From the NCBI GenBank assembly GCA_902784065.1, contig CACZTJ010000059.1, forward strand, positions 1-41,900: a stretch of DNA of 41,900 nt. Direction: 5' to 3'. Position 1 is the first letter of the stretch, and every line of letters begins with the position of its first letter. The DNA comes from an uncultured Prevotellaceae bacterium. Its GTDB lineage: Bacteria; Bacteroidota; Bacteroidia; Bacteroidales; Bacteroidaceae. The notes under the pieces are model-generated. The model had not been told where the DNA came from and searched no databases. It saw only the letters and a list, made by a program, of their open reading frames with translations. Positions 23,842-32,026 of this stretch are shown piece after piece. A program made the translations under genes and the position numbers.

Positions 23842-25587
23842 ATGAAACATCTAAATAAAATAGCATCCGCTTTCTGTGCAGCAGCACTTGGCATGCTGGC
23901 TCTGACGAGTTGTGAGGGCGGTGAGCTGTATAATGTGGATGCACCAGATTGGATCTCCGCAAAGGTGGATTCTATCAAGAAGGCCAATACCCCAGAAGAA
24001 CTGGTTGGTATGATGGATGATTACTATCCTATTGGTGAAACTGATTTCTCTGCACCATTCTGGACGCTGGGTAAGACCTATGTCGTTCCTGCAGGTACAA
24101 AGTGGAATGCAGAATTCACACTGACTGTGAACCCGGATAATAAGTACTATAAGAACTTCTATATCGTACTTAACAGTGCCGACATGGGTACAGAGTATGG
24201 TGTGATCCGTTTCGATAACGACCCCTCAAAGAACTCTGAGTGGGGTTCTCATATTGACAGAAGTCTTGTAGTAGCTAACTTTGGTAATTCTTCTGGAACT
24301 GATGATATCGATCCTTCGGTACAGAATATGAATGGTAAGATTACATTGACAGTAGAGCGTCAAGATGGTGGTATCTATATCAACTTCACAAATGGTACAC
24401 TGTCAAAGTCTTATATCCAGAATACACCATTCCCCGATGCAGCAACTGCAGGTCAGGATATCTGCTGTCGTATTGGTGTAGAAGGTTCGTTTGTACAGTT
24501 CCTGACAACCAATGTCGAGCCAATCGGTGGATGCACATCTAAGGAAGACAAGCAGCCTGTATCAATGTTGCTCAAGAATGTTCCTTCTGAGATCCAGCAG
24601 GGCATTGCGCTCGAAGAGGCCATGAAGAATGTGTCAGCAATTGTTACTTACGAGCAGGATGTTATTAAGGAAGTGACTGCCGATCAGCTGGTATTCAACT
24701 CAATTCCTGACATTGCTGATCCTGGTAAGAAGACACTTGTGGTGATGTATGCTAAGACCACTAATGGAGCCGCAGCCAATAAGCCAATCATGGCAAGTGC
24801 TGAGTTCGAGGTGATCCCGCCAGCAGACAAGATGACATCATTGGTGCTGAAGTCTGCTCCGAAGCGTACTACCTATTACTATTACAATTCTGAAGCCGTT
24901 AGTGACGTGGAAGGCCGTACACTTGTCTTCGACCGTGAAGGCTTGGAGCTGACAGCTACTTATGAGGGTGGTTACACAACCGCTTACAACCTCGATAGTC
25001 TGGAATATACTGCTATTAAGGCTCAGACAGGTGTACAGACTGTTACGATGACGGCCAAGAACGGTAAGACTGTTTCAGTTGATTTAAACATTGCTGAGTC
25101 TGCCTTGAAGTACCACGAGATGGCAGAGGAGGATCTGGGCTCAGAGGATTGCTCAACGCCTTGGTGGTCGGTATTCACAAAGGATGTGAAGGTGCCTGCT
25201 GGTGAGACTTATCAGATTGATTTTACCAACTTTAGTAGCACAATCAGCAACTGGAACAACTTTGTTCTGATTCTGCGTAACGCCAATCTGCAGGAATATG
25301 CTGTATTGCGTGCGGACTGTTTTGGTTGGGGTGCCGGTTACGATGGAAATACAGATCTGAAAGTAGGTGTAGCTCCTGCAAACTGGGATGAGTGGCGCTT
25401 AGCCATGAATGGTGCTGAGGTTAGTCTCTATATCACAAACTGTAACAATGGTACAGCCGATGTACAGGCAGTGATCAAGGGCACTGACGACACTACTTAC
25501 AAGCTATATTATCTGAACATTAAAGCGGTGGAGCCAGGTGATCTGAACTTCTCGTTTACATGTGACGGTAGTTATTTGGTTTTTTAA
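23842..25587 (+). CDS. Surface glycan-binding lipoprotein with duplicated outer domains
   Basis: A 581-residue lipoprotein (lipobox LTSC, Cys24) in the position usually held by a surface glycan-binding protein, directly after SusC/SusD. I see no catalytic motif. Residues about 55-220 and about 430-581 look like two copies of the same beta-sandwich: both have an aromatic opening (SAPFWTLGKTYVVPAGT versus STPWWSVFTKDVKVPAGE), then NFYIVL / NFVLIL and an EY-V-R-D block. Between them lie Ig-like segments (for example VLKSAPKRTTYYYYNSE). It probably binds the same polysaccharide as the neighbouring enzymes. I cannot name a family for the outer domains. A terminator follows 13 bases after the stop. 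Confidence 0.8.
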   Translation: MKHLNKIASAFCAAALGMLALTSCEGGELYNVDAPDWISAKVDSIKKANTPEELVGMMDDYYPIGETDFSAPFWTLGKTYVVPAGTKWNAEFTLTVNPDNKYYKNFYIVLNSADMGTEYGVIRFDNDPSKNSEWGSHIDRSLVVANFGNSSGTDDIDPSVQNMNGKITLTVERQDGGIYINFTNGTLSKSYIQNTPFPDAATAGQDICCRIGVEGSFVQFLTTNVEPIGGCTSKEDKQPVSMLLKNVPSEIQQGIALEEAMKNVSAIVTYEQDVIKEVTADQLVFNSIPDIADPGKKTLVVMYAKTTNGAAANKPIMASAEFEVIPPADKMTSLVLKSAPKRTTYYYYNSEAVSDVEGRTLVFDREGLELTATYEGGYTTAYNLDSLEYTAIKAQTGVQTVTMTAKNGKTVSVDLNIAESALKYHEMAEEDLGSEDCSTPWWSVFTKDVKVPAGETYQIDFTNFSSTISNWNNFVLILRNANLQEYAVLRADCFGWGAGYDGNTDLKVGVAPANWDEWRLAMNGAEVSLYITNCNNGTADVQAVIKGTDDTTYKLYYLNIKAVEPGDLNFSFTCDGSYLVF

Positions 25588-25600
25588 GTTAATAAATTGT

Positions 25601-25634
25601 GGGGCGGGCACGAGTCTGCCTGCCCCTTTGTTTT
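25601..25634 (+). terminator. Terminator inside the arabinan operon
   Basis: Stem GGGGCGGGCA / TGCCTGCCCC (one G-T pair) with a six-base loop and a TTTGTTTT tail lies between the binding lipoprotein and the first GH43 gene. No new promoter is visible before the ATG at 25644, so it probably acts as a partial terminator that sets enzyme genes below the binding and transport genes. Confidence 0.78.
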
Positions 25635-25643
25635 CCCCAGATT

Positions 25644-27287
25644 ATGAAGAAGATAAAGAGCCTTGATGTAAAAGTTTGCGGTCTGTTGCTGGCTGTCATG
25701 ACGATGGTGTCATGCGGTAGTGGTGGTAGTGATGTACCAGAACCCACACCAACACCCACGCCTACACCCACGCCCACACCTACCCCTACCCCCACACCAC
25801 CTTCGGAATATGTGGCGCCCACCTATGTTGACGACTATCGTAGCATCAGCAGCTGGGACAAGCGCAGTCAGTGGAATCTGGCTAATGTGCATGACCCGTC
25901 GGTGATGCTGGCCGAGGATGGCTATTATTATATGTACTGCACAGATGCCGGATACGGCGACCCCCAGAAGGGACATGGTCATTTCCATTGTCGCCGATCG
26001 AAGAACCTCGTTGACTGGGAGTATCTCGGTGCAACGATGAAGGATCTGCCTTCATGGGTAGAGCCTAAGCTTAATGAGATCCGCAAGGAGATGGGCTTGG
26101 GTGCTACGACAGCCAATCTGAATGACTGCGGCTATTGGGCACCATGTGCAAGGAAAGTTAGGAATGGACTTTACCGTATGTATTACGCCATCGTGATACC
26201 TGGCACGATCAATGGGGCTAATACCTGGAGTGAACGTGCGTTCATCGGATTGATGGAGACCTCCAATCCTTCTGATGTCAACAGTTGGGAGGACAAAGGC
26301 TATGTCATCACCAACTACTCTGATAAGGAACTGAATTATAACGTTAAGGCTGACGACTGGGCACACTGCTACTTCCTCTGGAATGCCATCGACCCGTCGT
26401 ATATCATCACACCTTCTGGTGAGCACTGGCTTGTGTACGGCTCATGGCACAGTGGATTCCCCATCGTGAAACTCAATGCAGATACTGGTAAACCTTTGGC
26501 AGAGCTTGGCAAACCATGGGGTGCCGAAAACGAGGCCGCTTATGGCAAGCGTGTCTTCACACGTGAGAAGGGCAACCGCTGGCAAGGTGCTGAGGCGCCC
26601 GAGCTGATTTATCGCGATGGGTGGTACTATCTATTCCTGGCTTACGATGCTCTTGATGTGCCTTATAATACGCGTGTTGTACGTTCGAAGAATGTCGATG
26701 GTCCTTTCGAGAGTATTACAGGTACCAATGTCTCCGACAATGGCGGCGACGCCTATCCCATCATGACCCATCCTTATGCGTTTAGCAATAGCTTCGGTTG
26801 GGTGGGAATCAGCCATTGTGCCATCTTTGAGGATGGTAAGGGCAACTGGTACTATGCCTCACAGGGCCGTTTCCCTGCATCTGCCGGTGGCAATGCACCT
26901 AATGCGGTCATGCTGGGTCATGTACGCAGCATCCGCTGGACAAGCGACGGCTGGCCTGTGGTGATGCCAGAACGTTATGGTGCTGTGCCTCAGACAGCTA
27001 TTACTGAGAGTGAACTTGTTGGAACATGGGAGCATATCGATCTCTCCTATAACTATGGCAAGCAGGACAACGCGGTCTCTATGGAGCTGGCTGCCGACCA
27101 TACGATCACCTCTGGCCCCTGGAAGGGTCAACAGTGGAGTTTCAATGCTTCCAACAATTCGTTGACGGTCAATGGTGTCGAACTGCTCTTGCAGCGCGAG
27201 TGCGACTGGGAGTCTAATCCCCGTAAAGCCACCATCGTCTATGCCGGTTTCAATAAACAAACTACATATTGGGGAAAGAAAAAGTAA
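25644..27287 (+). CDS. Surface endo-arabinanase-like GH43 lipoprotein
   Basis: A 547-residue enzyme predicted to cut alpha-1,5-arabinan at the cell surface. It has a lipobox MVSC (Cys24) and a Pro-Thr linker (about 34-53). The five-bladed GH43 domain has the general base in NVHDPSVM (D84), the pKa modulator in NAIDPSYI (D250) and the acid in GAEAPELIYRDGWYYLF (E317). A C-terminal beta domain (about 460-547) resembles the extra domain of bacterial endo-arabinanases. ATG 25644 is chosen over a start at 25599 because the terminator hairpin occupies that extra stretch and the lipoprotein signal begins here. The exact GH43 subfamily is not assigned. Confidence 0.87.
   Translation: MKKIKSLDVKVCGLLLAVMTMVSCGSGGSDVPEPTPTPTPTPTPTPTPTPTPPSEYVAPTYVDDYRSISSWDKRSQWNLANVHDPSVMLAEDGYYYMYCTDAGYGDPQKGHGHFHCRRSKNLVDWEYLGATMKDLPSWVEPKLNEIRKEMGLGATTANLNDCGYWAPCARKVRNGLYRMYYAIVIPGTINGANTWSERAFIGLMETSNPSDVNSWEDKGYVITNYSDKELNYNVKADDWAHCYFLWNAIDPSYIITPSGEHWLVYGSWHSGFPIVKLNADTGKPLAELGKPWGAENEAAYGKRVFTREKGNRWQGAEAPELIYRDGWYYLFLAYDALDVPYNTRVVRSKNVDGPFESITGTNVSDNGGDAYPIMTHPYAFSNSFGWVGISHCAIFEDGKGNWYYASQGRFPASAGGNAPNAVMLGHVRSIRWTSDGWPVVMPERYGAVPQTAITESELVGTWEHIDLSYNYGKQDNAVSMELAADHTITSGPWKGQQWSFNASNNSLTVNGVELLLQRECDWESNPRKATIVYAGFNKQTTYWGKKK
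25743..25802 (+). repeat. Pro-Thr codon repeat (linker)
   Basis: About ten Thr-Pro codon pairs (ACN CCN) encode the flexible linker that holds the GH43 domain away from the membrane anchor. Repeat length may vary between strains. Confidence 0.85.
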
Positions 27288-27294
27288 TTCAATC

Positions 27295-28341
27295 ATGAGA
27301 AAACCTTTATTCATTCTGATGTTGTTTGCCCTCAGTGTTTCGGCACACGGGCAGCAGCATCCAGGGAAGGCTATGCCCTTCACCACAGATACGCCGATGG
27401 TTCATGACCCTGTCATGGCCTATGAGGACAGCACCTATTATATCTTTGCCACAGGCATGGGTATCCAGCAGATGACCTCCAAGGATCGCAAGAACTGGAC
27501 CGTCCTGCCCGATCCCGTGATGACTGTCATCCCGAAGTGGACACAGGACTCTGTGCCAGGCTTCCGCCATCACGTCTGGGCACCAGACATCATCAAGTGG
27601 CATGGTCGCTGGTGGCTCGCCTACAGCTGTTCTACCTTCGGCAAGAACGGTTCGACTATCGGTCTGCTCTCCAGTCCGTCACTCTCTTTCCCCTTGTGGG
27701 ATGATGAAGGGTGTATCGTCACTTCACGCGAGGGACGCGACAACTGGAATGCCATCGATCCAAACTTTGTGGTCGACGACAACGACCAGCCCTGGTTGGT
27801 GTGGGGCTCCTTCTGGGACGGTATTCAGATAGCACGTCTCGATACGACTATGCATATCGCTGCGGGGGAGAAGCCTCGTACCATTGCCCGTCGCTACAAC
27901 CTCAACGACCCTGATGCCAAGGCTGCACTGCCTGTGAATCCCAATCCGCCGAAGAACCCCACCTCTGATTATGCGGGCCCGAATGCTATTGAGGCACCCT
28001 TCATCTTCAAGCACGATGGTTGGTACTATCTCTTCGTATCGTGGGATTATTGCTGTCAGGGCAGCAAAAGCACCTATCAGGTGTCCGTGGGGCGTAGCAA
28101 GACTGTTGAGGGACCTTATTTCGATCCTCAGGGCATCGACATGCGCTATGGCGGTGGTAAGCTCTTTCTCAAGGGTGACAAGAAGGCGTATGAGGCCGCA
28201 GGTCATTGTGCAGCCTACACGATGGATGGTCAGGACATCTTCATCTGTCACGGCTACAGCATCGCTCATCAGGGCGCTTCAATCCTAATCCAGCGTCCTA
28301 TCCATTGGACGTCCGATGGCTGGCCGCAGATAGAAAATTAA
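27295..28341 (+). CDS. Secreted GH43 arabinanase
   Basis: A 348-residue single-domain enzyme with a cleavable signal peptide (cleavage near SVSAHGQ) and no lipobox, so probably periplasmic. The GH43 residues are complete: D38 (MVHDPVM), D155 (NAIDPNF) and E233 (NAIEAPFIF), plus GWYYLFVSWDYCCQG, common in endo-alpha-1,5-L-arabinanases. It would shorten arabino-oligosaccharides after import. ATG 27295 lies 7 bases after the preceding stop; the longer reading from 27172 overlaps the previous gene and has no signal peptide. It is followed 10 bases later by another GH43 gene. Confidence 0.87.
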   Translation: MRKPLFILMLFALSVSAHGQQHPGKAMPFTTDTPMVHDPVMAYEDSTYYIFATGMGIQQMTSKDRKNWTVLPDPVMTVIPKWTQDSVPGFRHHVWAPDIIKWHGRWWLAYSCSTFGKNGSTIGLLSSPSLSFPLWDDEGCIVTSREGRDNWNAIDPNFVVDDNDQPWLVWGSFWDGIQIARLDTTMHIAAGEKPRTIARRYNLNDPDAKAALPVNPNPPKNPTSDYAGPNAIEAPFIFKHDGWYYLFVSWDYCCQGSKSTYQVSVGRSKTVEGPYFDPQGIDMRYGGGKLFLKGDKKAYEAAGHCAAYTMDGQDIFICHGYSIAHQGASILIQRPIHWTSDGWPQIEN

Positions 28342-28351
28342 TCCGACAAAT

Positions 28352-30439
28352 ATGAGATCGTTCATACTACTACTAATGATAGCCGTGATGCCGCTGGGCA
28401 ATTTGGCCCAGCGGCTGTCATGGACGGCCGACAATGGTAACGGCACTTTTACCAATCCGCTTTTCTATGACGAGTTCTCTGATCCCGACATCCTTCGTGT
28501 GGGTGATGACTATTATCTGGCGGGTACTACTATGCATACAGTGCCCGGCTTGGTCATCTTGCATTCGAAAGATCTTGTGAACTGGGAGAATATCAGCTAT
28601 TGCTTCGACCGTTTCGACTTCGACGACGATGCCTTCTCGCTGAAGAATCATCAGGAGATTTATGGGCAAGGTGTCTGGGCGCCGGCCATCCGTTATGCCA
28701 ACGGCCAGTTCTATGTCTTTACCAATATCAACGGCAAGGGTCTGCAATGCTATACCAGCAAGGACATCCGAGGCCCCTGGAAGCATCATAACATGCAAGG
28801 ACGTATCTATGATCTCTCCGTGCTTTTCGACGACGATGGGAAGATTTATGCCATTCATGGCTATGGCGAGGTCAAGTGTACGGAGCTGAAGGCTGATATG
28901 AGTGGTCCCATTGAGGAGACGGAGCACACCATCATTCCTGAAGGTAATGCAGTGGGCGAGGGGCATCACATGTATAAGATCAACGGCATATATTACCTCA
29001 TCTCTACCGATTACAAGCCTAATGGCCGTACTCTCTGTTCTCGTTCCAAGAGCATCTGGGGTCCTTACGAGACCATCACCATCACTGCCGACGAGACTTT
29101 CGGCTATCATGCAGCTCCTATCACTAGGATTCCAAGCGGTGAGAAATATCGTATTGGTCAGGATGGCACGAAGTTTGATATCCCCGAGGTCGATCAGGAT
29201 GCAACGGATTGCACAAATATCCATCAGGGTGGTATCGTTGAGGATCAGAACGGACAGTGGTGGGCATTGCTGATGATGGATTTCCATTCCATCGGTCGTA
29301 CAGTGACATTAGCACCCATCACCTGGAAAGACGGCTGGCCTATGCTGGGCCTCGAAGGCAACCTTGGCCGAGCCCCGCGTACCTGGCTCAAACCTGCTAT
29401 TGCCGACGTAGAATCTCATGCTCCCTATGACCGCTGTGATGACTTTAATGCAAAGGCTTTAGGGCGCATCTGGCAGTGGAACCATAATCCTGATGATAGC
29501 AAATGGAGTCTGAAGAACGGGCGTCTGCGCCTGCAGTCGATGCCTGCCGAGCAGCTGATGTGGGCTCGTAACACCCTCACTCAGCGAGTTATTGGTCCGA
29601 CATCCTTCGCTACCGTTGAGCTATATATCAAAGGTATGAAGGATGGCGATGTGGCAGGTCTGGGTAATATCAATGTACCATGTTCGTGGATTGGTATCGT
29701 GAAGGAAGGAAAGCAGACCATTCTGCGCTGCTTTGAACAAGCTATCAACGATACGGTAGAAGTGAGAAATGGGGTAGTGGATGGTGAGAAGTTGTGGCTT
29801 CGTATGGTAGGCGACTACGATCATGATTGTGCCCACTATGAGTATTCGCTCGACGGCATTCATTTCCAGCCTCTTGGCCGTGAGATGCCGCTCAGTTATC
29901 AGTTGATCTCGTTCCAAGGTTCGCGCTATGCTCTGTTTGCTTTTAATCATAAGGGCAAGGAGGGTGGTTATGCCGAGTTTGACAATTTTACTGTAGAGGA
30001 GCCTCAGGCAGATCGTAGTGGGAATATCCCTTATGGCAGGACCATCCGTATCATCAATCTGGCGACGCAGAAACCGATGGTGGCACTGTCGCATGGTCTC
30101 CTCTATGATACAGATGCCTCAGATCATAGTGAGCAGACGCGTTTCAAAGTGATCGACAAAGGTCAGGGAATGGTAATCCTTCAGTGCGAAGACGGGCGTT
30201 ATCTCTTCACCTCAGGTTATGGCATCCCGGGTGATGTCCGCCTGACTACCGATGCATCGAAGGCTGAGGTCTTTATGTGGCAGGATTATCTGAACCATGA
30301 GTTCATGCTCATGTCCATGCGTACCCATCGTTATATCGGCAAGAGTCCCACTACCGGCAGCCCTTATTCAATGGACTTCCCGGGGGCTGATCCTGCACGA
30401 CGCAATGGTGCTGTCTTACGTTGGGAGATAGAACTGTAA
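28352..30439 (+). CDS. Three-domain GH43 glycosidase (exo-acting, likely arabinofuranosidase)
   Basis: A 695-residue secreted enzyme with signal peptide 1-19. The GH43 propeller (about 30-330) has D44 (FSDPDILRV), D154 (RIYDLSVLF) and E203 (VGEGHHMYK), with GTTMHTVPGLVILHSKDL nearby. A concanavalin-like beta-sandwich follows (about 365-555, DDFNAKALGRIWQWNHNP), as in GH43 exo-enzymes. The last 130 residues look like a beta-trefoil (IRIINLATQKPMV, VILQCEDGRYLFTS, LMSMRTHRYIG). It is the last gene of the second SusC operon, and its final 24 bases overlap the end of the converging hydrolase gene. Arabinofuranosidase activity is inferred from context; beta-xylosidase is possible. Confidence 0.85.
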   Translation: MRSFILLLMIAVMPLGNLAQRLSWTADNGNGTFTNPLFYDEFSDPDILRVGDDYYLAGTTMHTVPGLVILHSKDLVNWENISYCFDRFDFDDDAFSLKNHQEIYGQGVWAPAIRYANGQFYVFTNINGKGLQCYTSKDIRGPWKHHNMQGRIYDLSVLFDDDGKIYAIHGYGEVKCTELKADMSGPIEETEHTIIPEGNAVGEGHHMYKINGIYYLISTDYKPNGRTLCSRSKSIWGPYETITITADETFGYHAAPITRIPSGEKYRIGQDGTKFDIPEVDQDATDCTNIHQGGIVEDQNGQWWALLMMDFHSIGRTVTLAPITWKDGWPMLGLEGNLGRAPRTWLKPAIADVESHAPYDRCDDFNAKALGRIWQWNHNPDDSKWSLKNGRLRLQSMPAEQLMWARNTLTQRVIGPTSFATVELYIKGMKDGDVAGLGNINVPCSWIGIVKEGKQTILRCFEQAINDTVEVRNGVVDGEKLWLRMVGDYDHDCAHYEYSLDGIHFQPLGREMPLSYQLISFQGSRYALFAFNHKGKEGGYAEFDNFTVEEPQADRSGNIPYGRTIRIINLATQKPMVALSHGLLYDTDASDHSEQTRFKVIDKGQGMVILQCEDGRYLFTSGYGIPGDVRLTTDASKAEVFMWQDYLNHEFMLMSMRTHRYIGKSPTTGSPYSMDFPGADPARRNGAVLRWEIEL

Positions 30440-31279
30440 GCCGCAGTAGAAAGGCTGCAGCTGCTCGCCCATGACGGCTTTGAGCGTCTGGAAGGCAGCA
30501 TCACCTGTGCAGTGACTGGTATAGAAAGTGGTCTTAGGATACCGCTCTACCAGTCGCTGCGCAAGTGCTTTGATAGCCTCCGGTTGTTCATAACTGTCGG
30601 AGAGGTGTGGGTCGAGCAGGTGGAATCCGCCAATCACCGTGTGAACAGGCCAGGGGCAGGCCTCAAGTATATTCTCCAGTCCGCTGTGGGCGCAGCCCGT
30701 GTAGAGCATACCGTCGGCATAGAGGGCCAGCTCATGGCGGAAATCATCGGGCTCATACTGGTCGTCGCCTGTCTTGACAAACAGGTTATGGTTGCCCTCC
30801 GGCTGTGGGTGCTTATGGGGGATGTCGGCAATCACATAGATGCCACCGCCTTCCTCGAAGCTCTTGCCGGCACGGGCTAGGATCTTCTGGTTCTGCGTGA
30901 TGGGCATAGTACGTCCGGGGCGAGCTGCCGTAGGCCACTCGGTGGTGATGCTGTGCAGATGATCACGTTTGGAGAAGAAACTGCCGTTCATGGCCTCAGG
31001 CGAAACCACGATGCGGGCGATGTAGTTATGATTAAGGAAAGCCTCCAGTCCACCCACGTGGTCGGCATGACCGTGTGACAGGAATACGAGATCCACGTTG
31101 CCGAGGTCGATATCCAGTTCTTTTGCGTTGTGGAACAGCAGGTCGGAGGCGCCTGTATCGAGCAGCAACGTGATGTCGCCAGCCTCATAGAGCACTGCCA
31201 GTCCGTGCTCGGTCTGGAAGCGTTCAGGGTTTTTGGTTCGGTTGTCAGAGAGTATGGTTACTCTTCTTTTGTTCTGCAT
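30416..31279 (-). CDS. Metallo-beta-lactamase-fold hydrolase
   Basis: A 287-residue cytoplasmic protein with the MBL zinc motif LSHGHADHVGG (H69, H71, D73, H74) and a later C-A-H-S-G-L-E-N segment. This pattern is typical of proteins annotated as 7,8-dihydropterin-6-yl-methyl-4-(beta-D-ribofuranosyl)aminobenzene 5'-phosphate synthase-like; the true substrate of the bacterial members is not established. It has its own strong promoter and converges on the GH43 gene with a 24-bp overlap of coding ends. It has no evident link to polysaccharide use and is probably an independent gene. Confidence 0.87.
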   Translation of the reverse strand: MQNKRRVTILSDNRTKNPERFQTEHGLAVLYEAGDITLLLDTGASDLLFHNAKELDIDLGNVDLVFLSHGHADHVGGLEAFLNHNYIARIVVSPEAMNGSFFSKRDHLHSITTEWPTAARPGRTMPITQNQKILARAGKSFEEGGGIYVIADIPHKHPQPEGNHNLFVKTGDDQYEPDDFRHELALYADGMLYTGCAHSGLENILEACPWPVHTVIGGFHLLDPHLSDSYEQPEAIKALAQRLVERYPKTTFYTSHCTGDAAFQTLKAVMGEQLQPFYCGLQFYLPT

Positions 31280-31353
31280 TGCTAATAAAGGTTAGTTAGG
31301 GCTGATATGACAGTATATCTATCGTCTCGACATAAGTCAATCATTTCAGCTTG

Positions 31354-31385
31354 CAAAGGTAAGAATTTTCTTTTTAACTACCAAA
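31354..31385 (-). promoter_or_regulatory. Promoter of the MBL hydrolase gene
   Basis: On the minus strand TTTG (plus CAAA 31382-31385), a 20-bp spacer, then TACCTTTG (plus CAAAGGTA 31354-31361): a complete consensus promoter. The leader is about 70 bases. Confidence 0.8.
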
Positions 31386-31404
31386 CTTTTCTTGAAAATA
31401 AAAA

Positions 31405-31429
31405 TCTCCGCCCCCTCAAGAGGCGGAGA
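31405..31429 (-). terminator. Terminator downstream of the small unknown ORF
   Basis: Stem TCTCCGCC / GGCGGAGA; on the minus strand it is followed by TTTTTATTTTC, a strong U-tract. It sits just past the stop at 31432 and shows that transcription from the right is meant to end here. Confidence 0.8.
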
Positions 31430-31431
31430 AA

Positions 31432-31839
31432 CTATCTCTTTTTCTTATGAACATTAAGAGGTGTGCTCTTGGGGAAGGCGATGCTATAGGCAGCGTCGAG
31501 GGCTTTCAGTTTCACCTTGTGCGGCGTGAGGTTTAACCTGACTTCCACAATAGCCTTCAACAGTTCGCGGTGCATGCGGGGATAAAGCGAGGGAGGCTGC
31601 AGCTCATCCCAACCACCGATGGTTTCACCATCAATCTCCACACGTCGGCACACTTCCCAGATAAAGTCGTCGAGTGAGCGAGGGCCATGCAAGCTTGTTT
31701 GCAGATGGCCGAGCGTGAGATGACTCGCCAAAGGCAAGTCATCTGTAGCATAGAACCACGATTTAAGCACATTTCGGATGCAGAAGCGTTTACACTGACC
31801 TCCGAGGAGACGCCTCGTGTGTAGAGGTGACAAGATCAA
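31432..31839 (-). CDS. Uncharacterised small ORF without an ATG start
   Basis: An open frame of up to 135 codons ending in a basic tail (NVHKKKR). I do not recognise a family. No in-frame ATG exists between the upstream stop and the body of the ORF: the possible starts are TTG 31839 or GTG 31770, and the only Met is deep inside (PRMHREL). From the GTG the product would be about 112 soluble residues, with predicted helices (DDFIWEVCRRVEIDG, LLKAIVEVRLNL). A strong terminator follows the stop, which supports real transcription. It could be a genuine small gene or the 3' remnant of a larger one. I see no matching promoter on the minus strand upstream. Confidence 0.4.
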   Translation of the reverse strand: MILSPLHTRRLLGGQCKRFCIRNVLKSWFYATDDLPLASHLTLGHLQTSLHGPRSLDDFIWEVCRRVEIDGETIGGWDELQPPSLYPRMHRELLKAIVEVRLNLTPHKVKLKALDAAYSIAFPKSTPLNVHKKKR

Positions 31840-31955
31840 GCCGATGGAAGAAAAAGTGGCCGAGAGGAACGGGCAGAAGTCACGGAAAATAGTTAAACTG
31901 ACTTAATAATCTCATTTTTCAGCCATAAACAGTATCGATATATAAAGAAAATGTG

Positions 31956-31963
31956 TATCTTTG
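31956..31963 (+). promoter_or_regulatory. -7 box of the AAA ATPase gene
   Basis: TATCTTTG matches TAnnTTTG about 64 bases before the ATG at 32027; no clear -33 element is present at the right spacing. Confidence 0.5.
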
Positions 31964-31968
31964 TGCCG

Positions 31969-32022
31969 AAAGTCGGTATGAAAATGTGTTTATTAAACAT
32001 AAAAGTCGGCATGAAAATGTGT
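31969..32022 (+). repeat. 33-bp direct repeat in the ATPase leader
   Basis: A 21-base unit starting AAAGTCGG, then T or C, then ATGAAAATGTGT occurs at 31969-31989 and 32002-32022, offset by 33 bp with one mismatch. Each copy contains an ATG followed by a short out-of-frame reading, so it could act as an upstream-ORF leader. Confidence 0.7.
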
Positions 32023-32026
32023 GTTT

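Noticed and set aside
25743-25802. Short tandem repeat that could suggest a CRISPR or minisatellite
   Set aside because: It is a Thr-Pro linker in frame inside a lipoprotein enzyme; there are no spacers.
28418-29287. 289-codon open frame opposite a GH43 gene
   Set aside because: Shadow of the GH43 gene, whose catalytic residues are complete.
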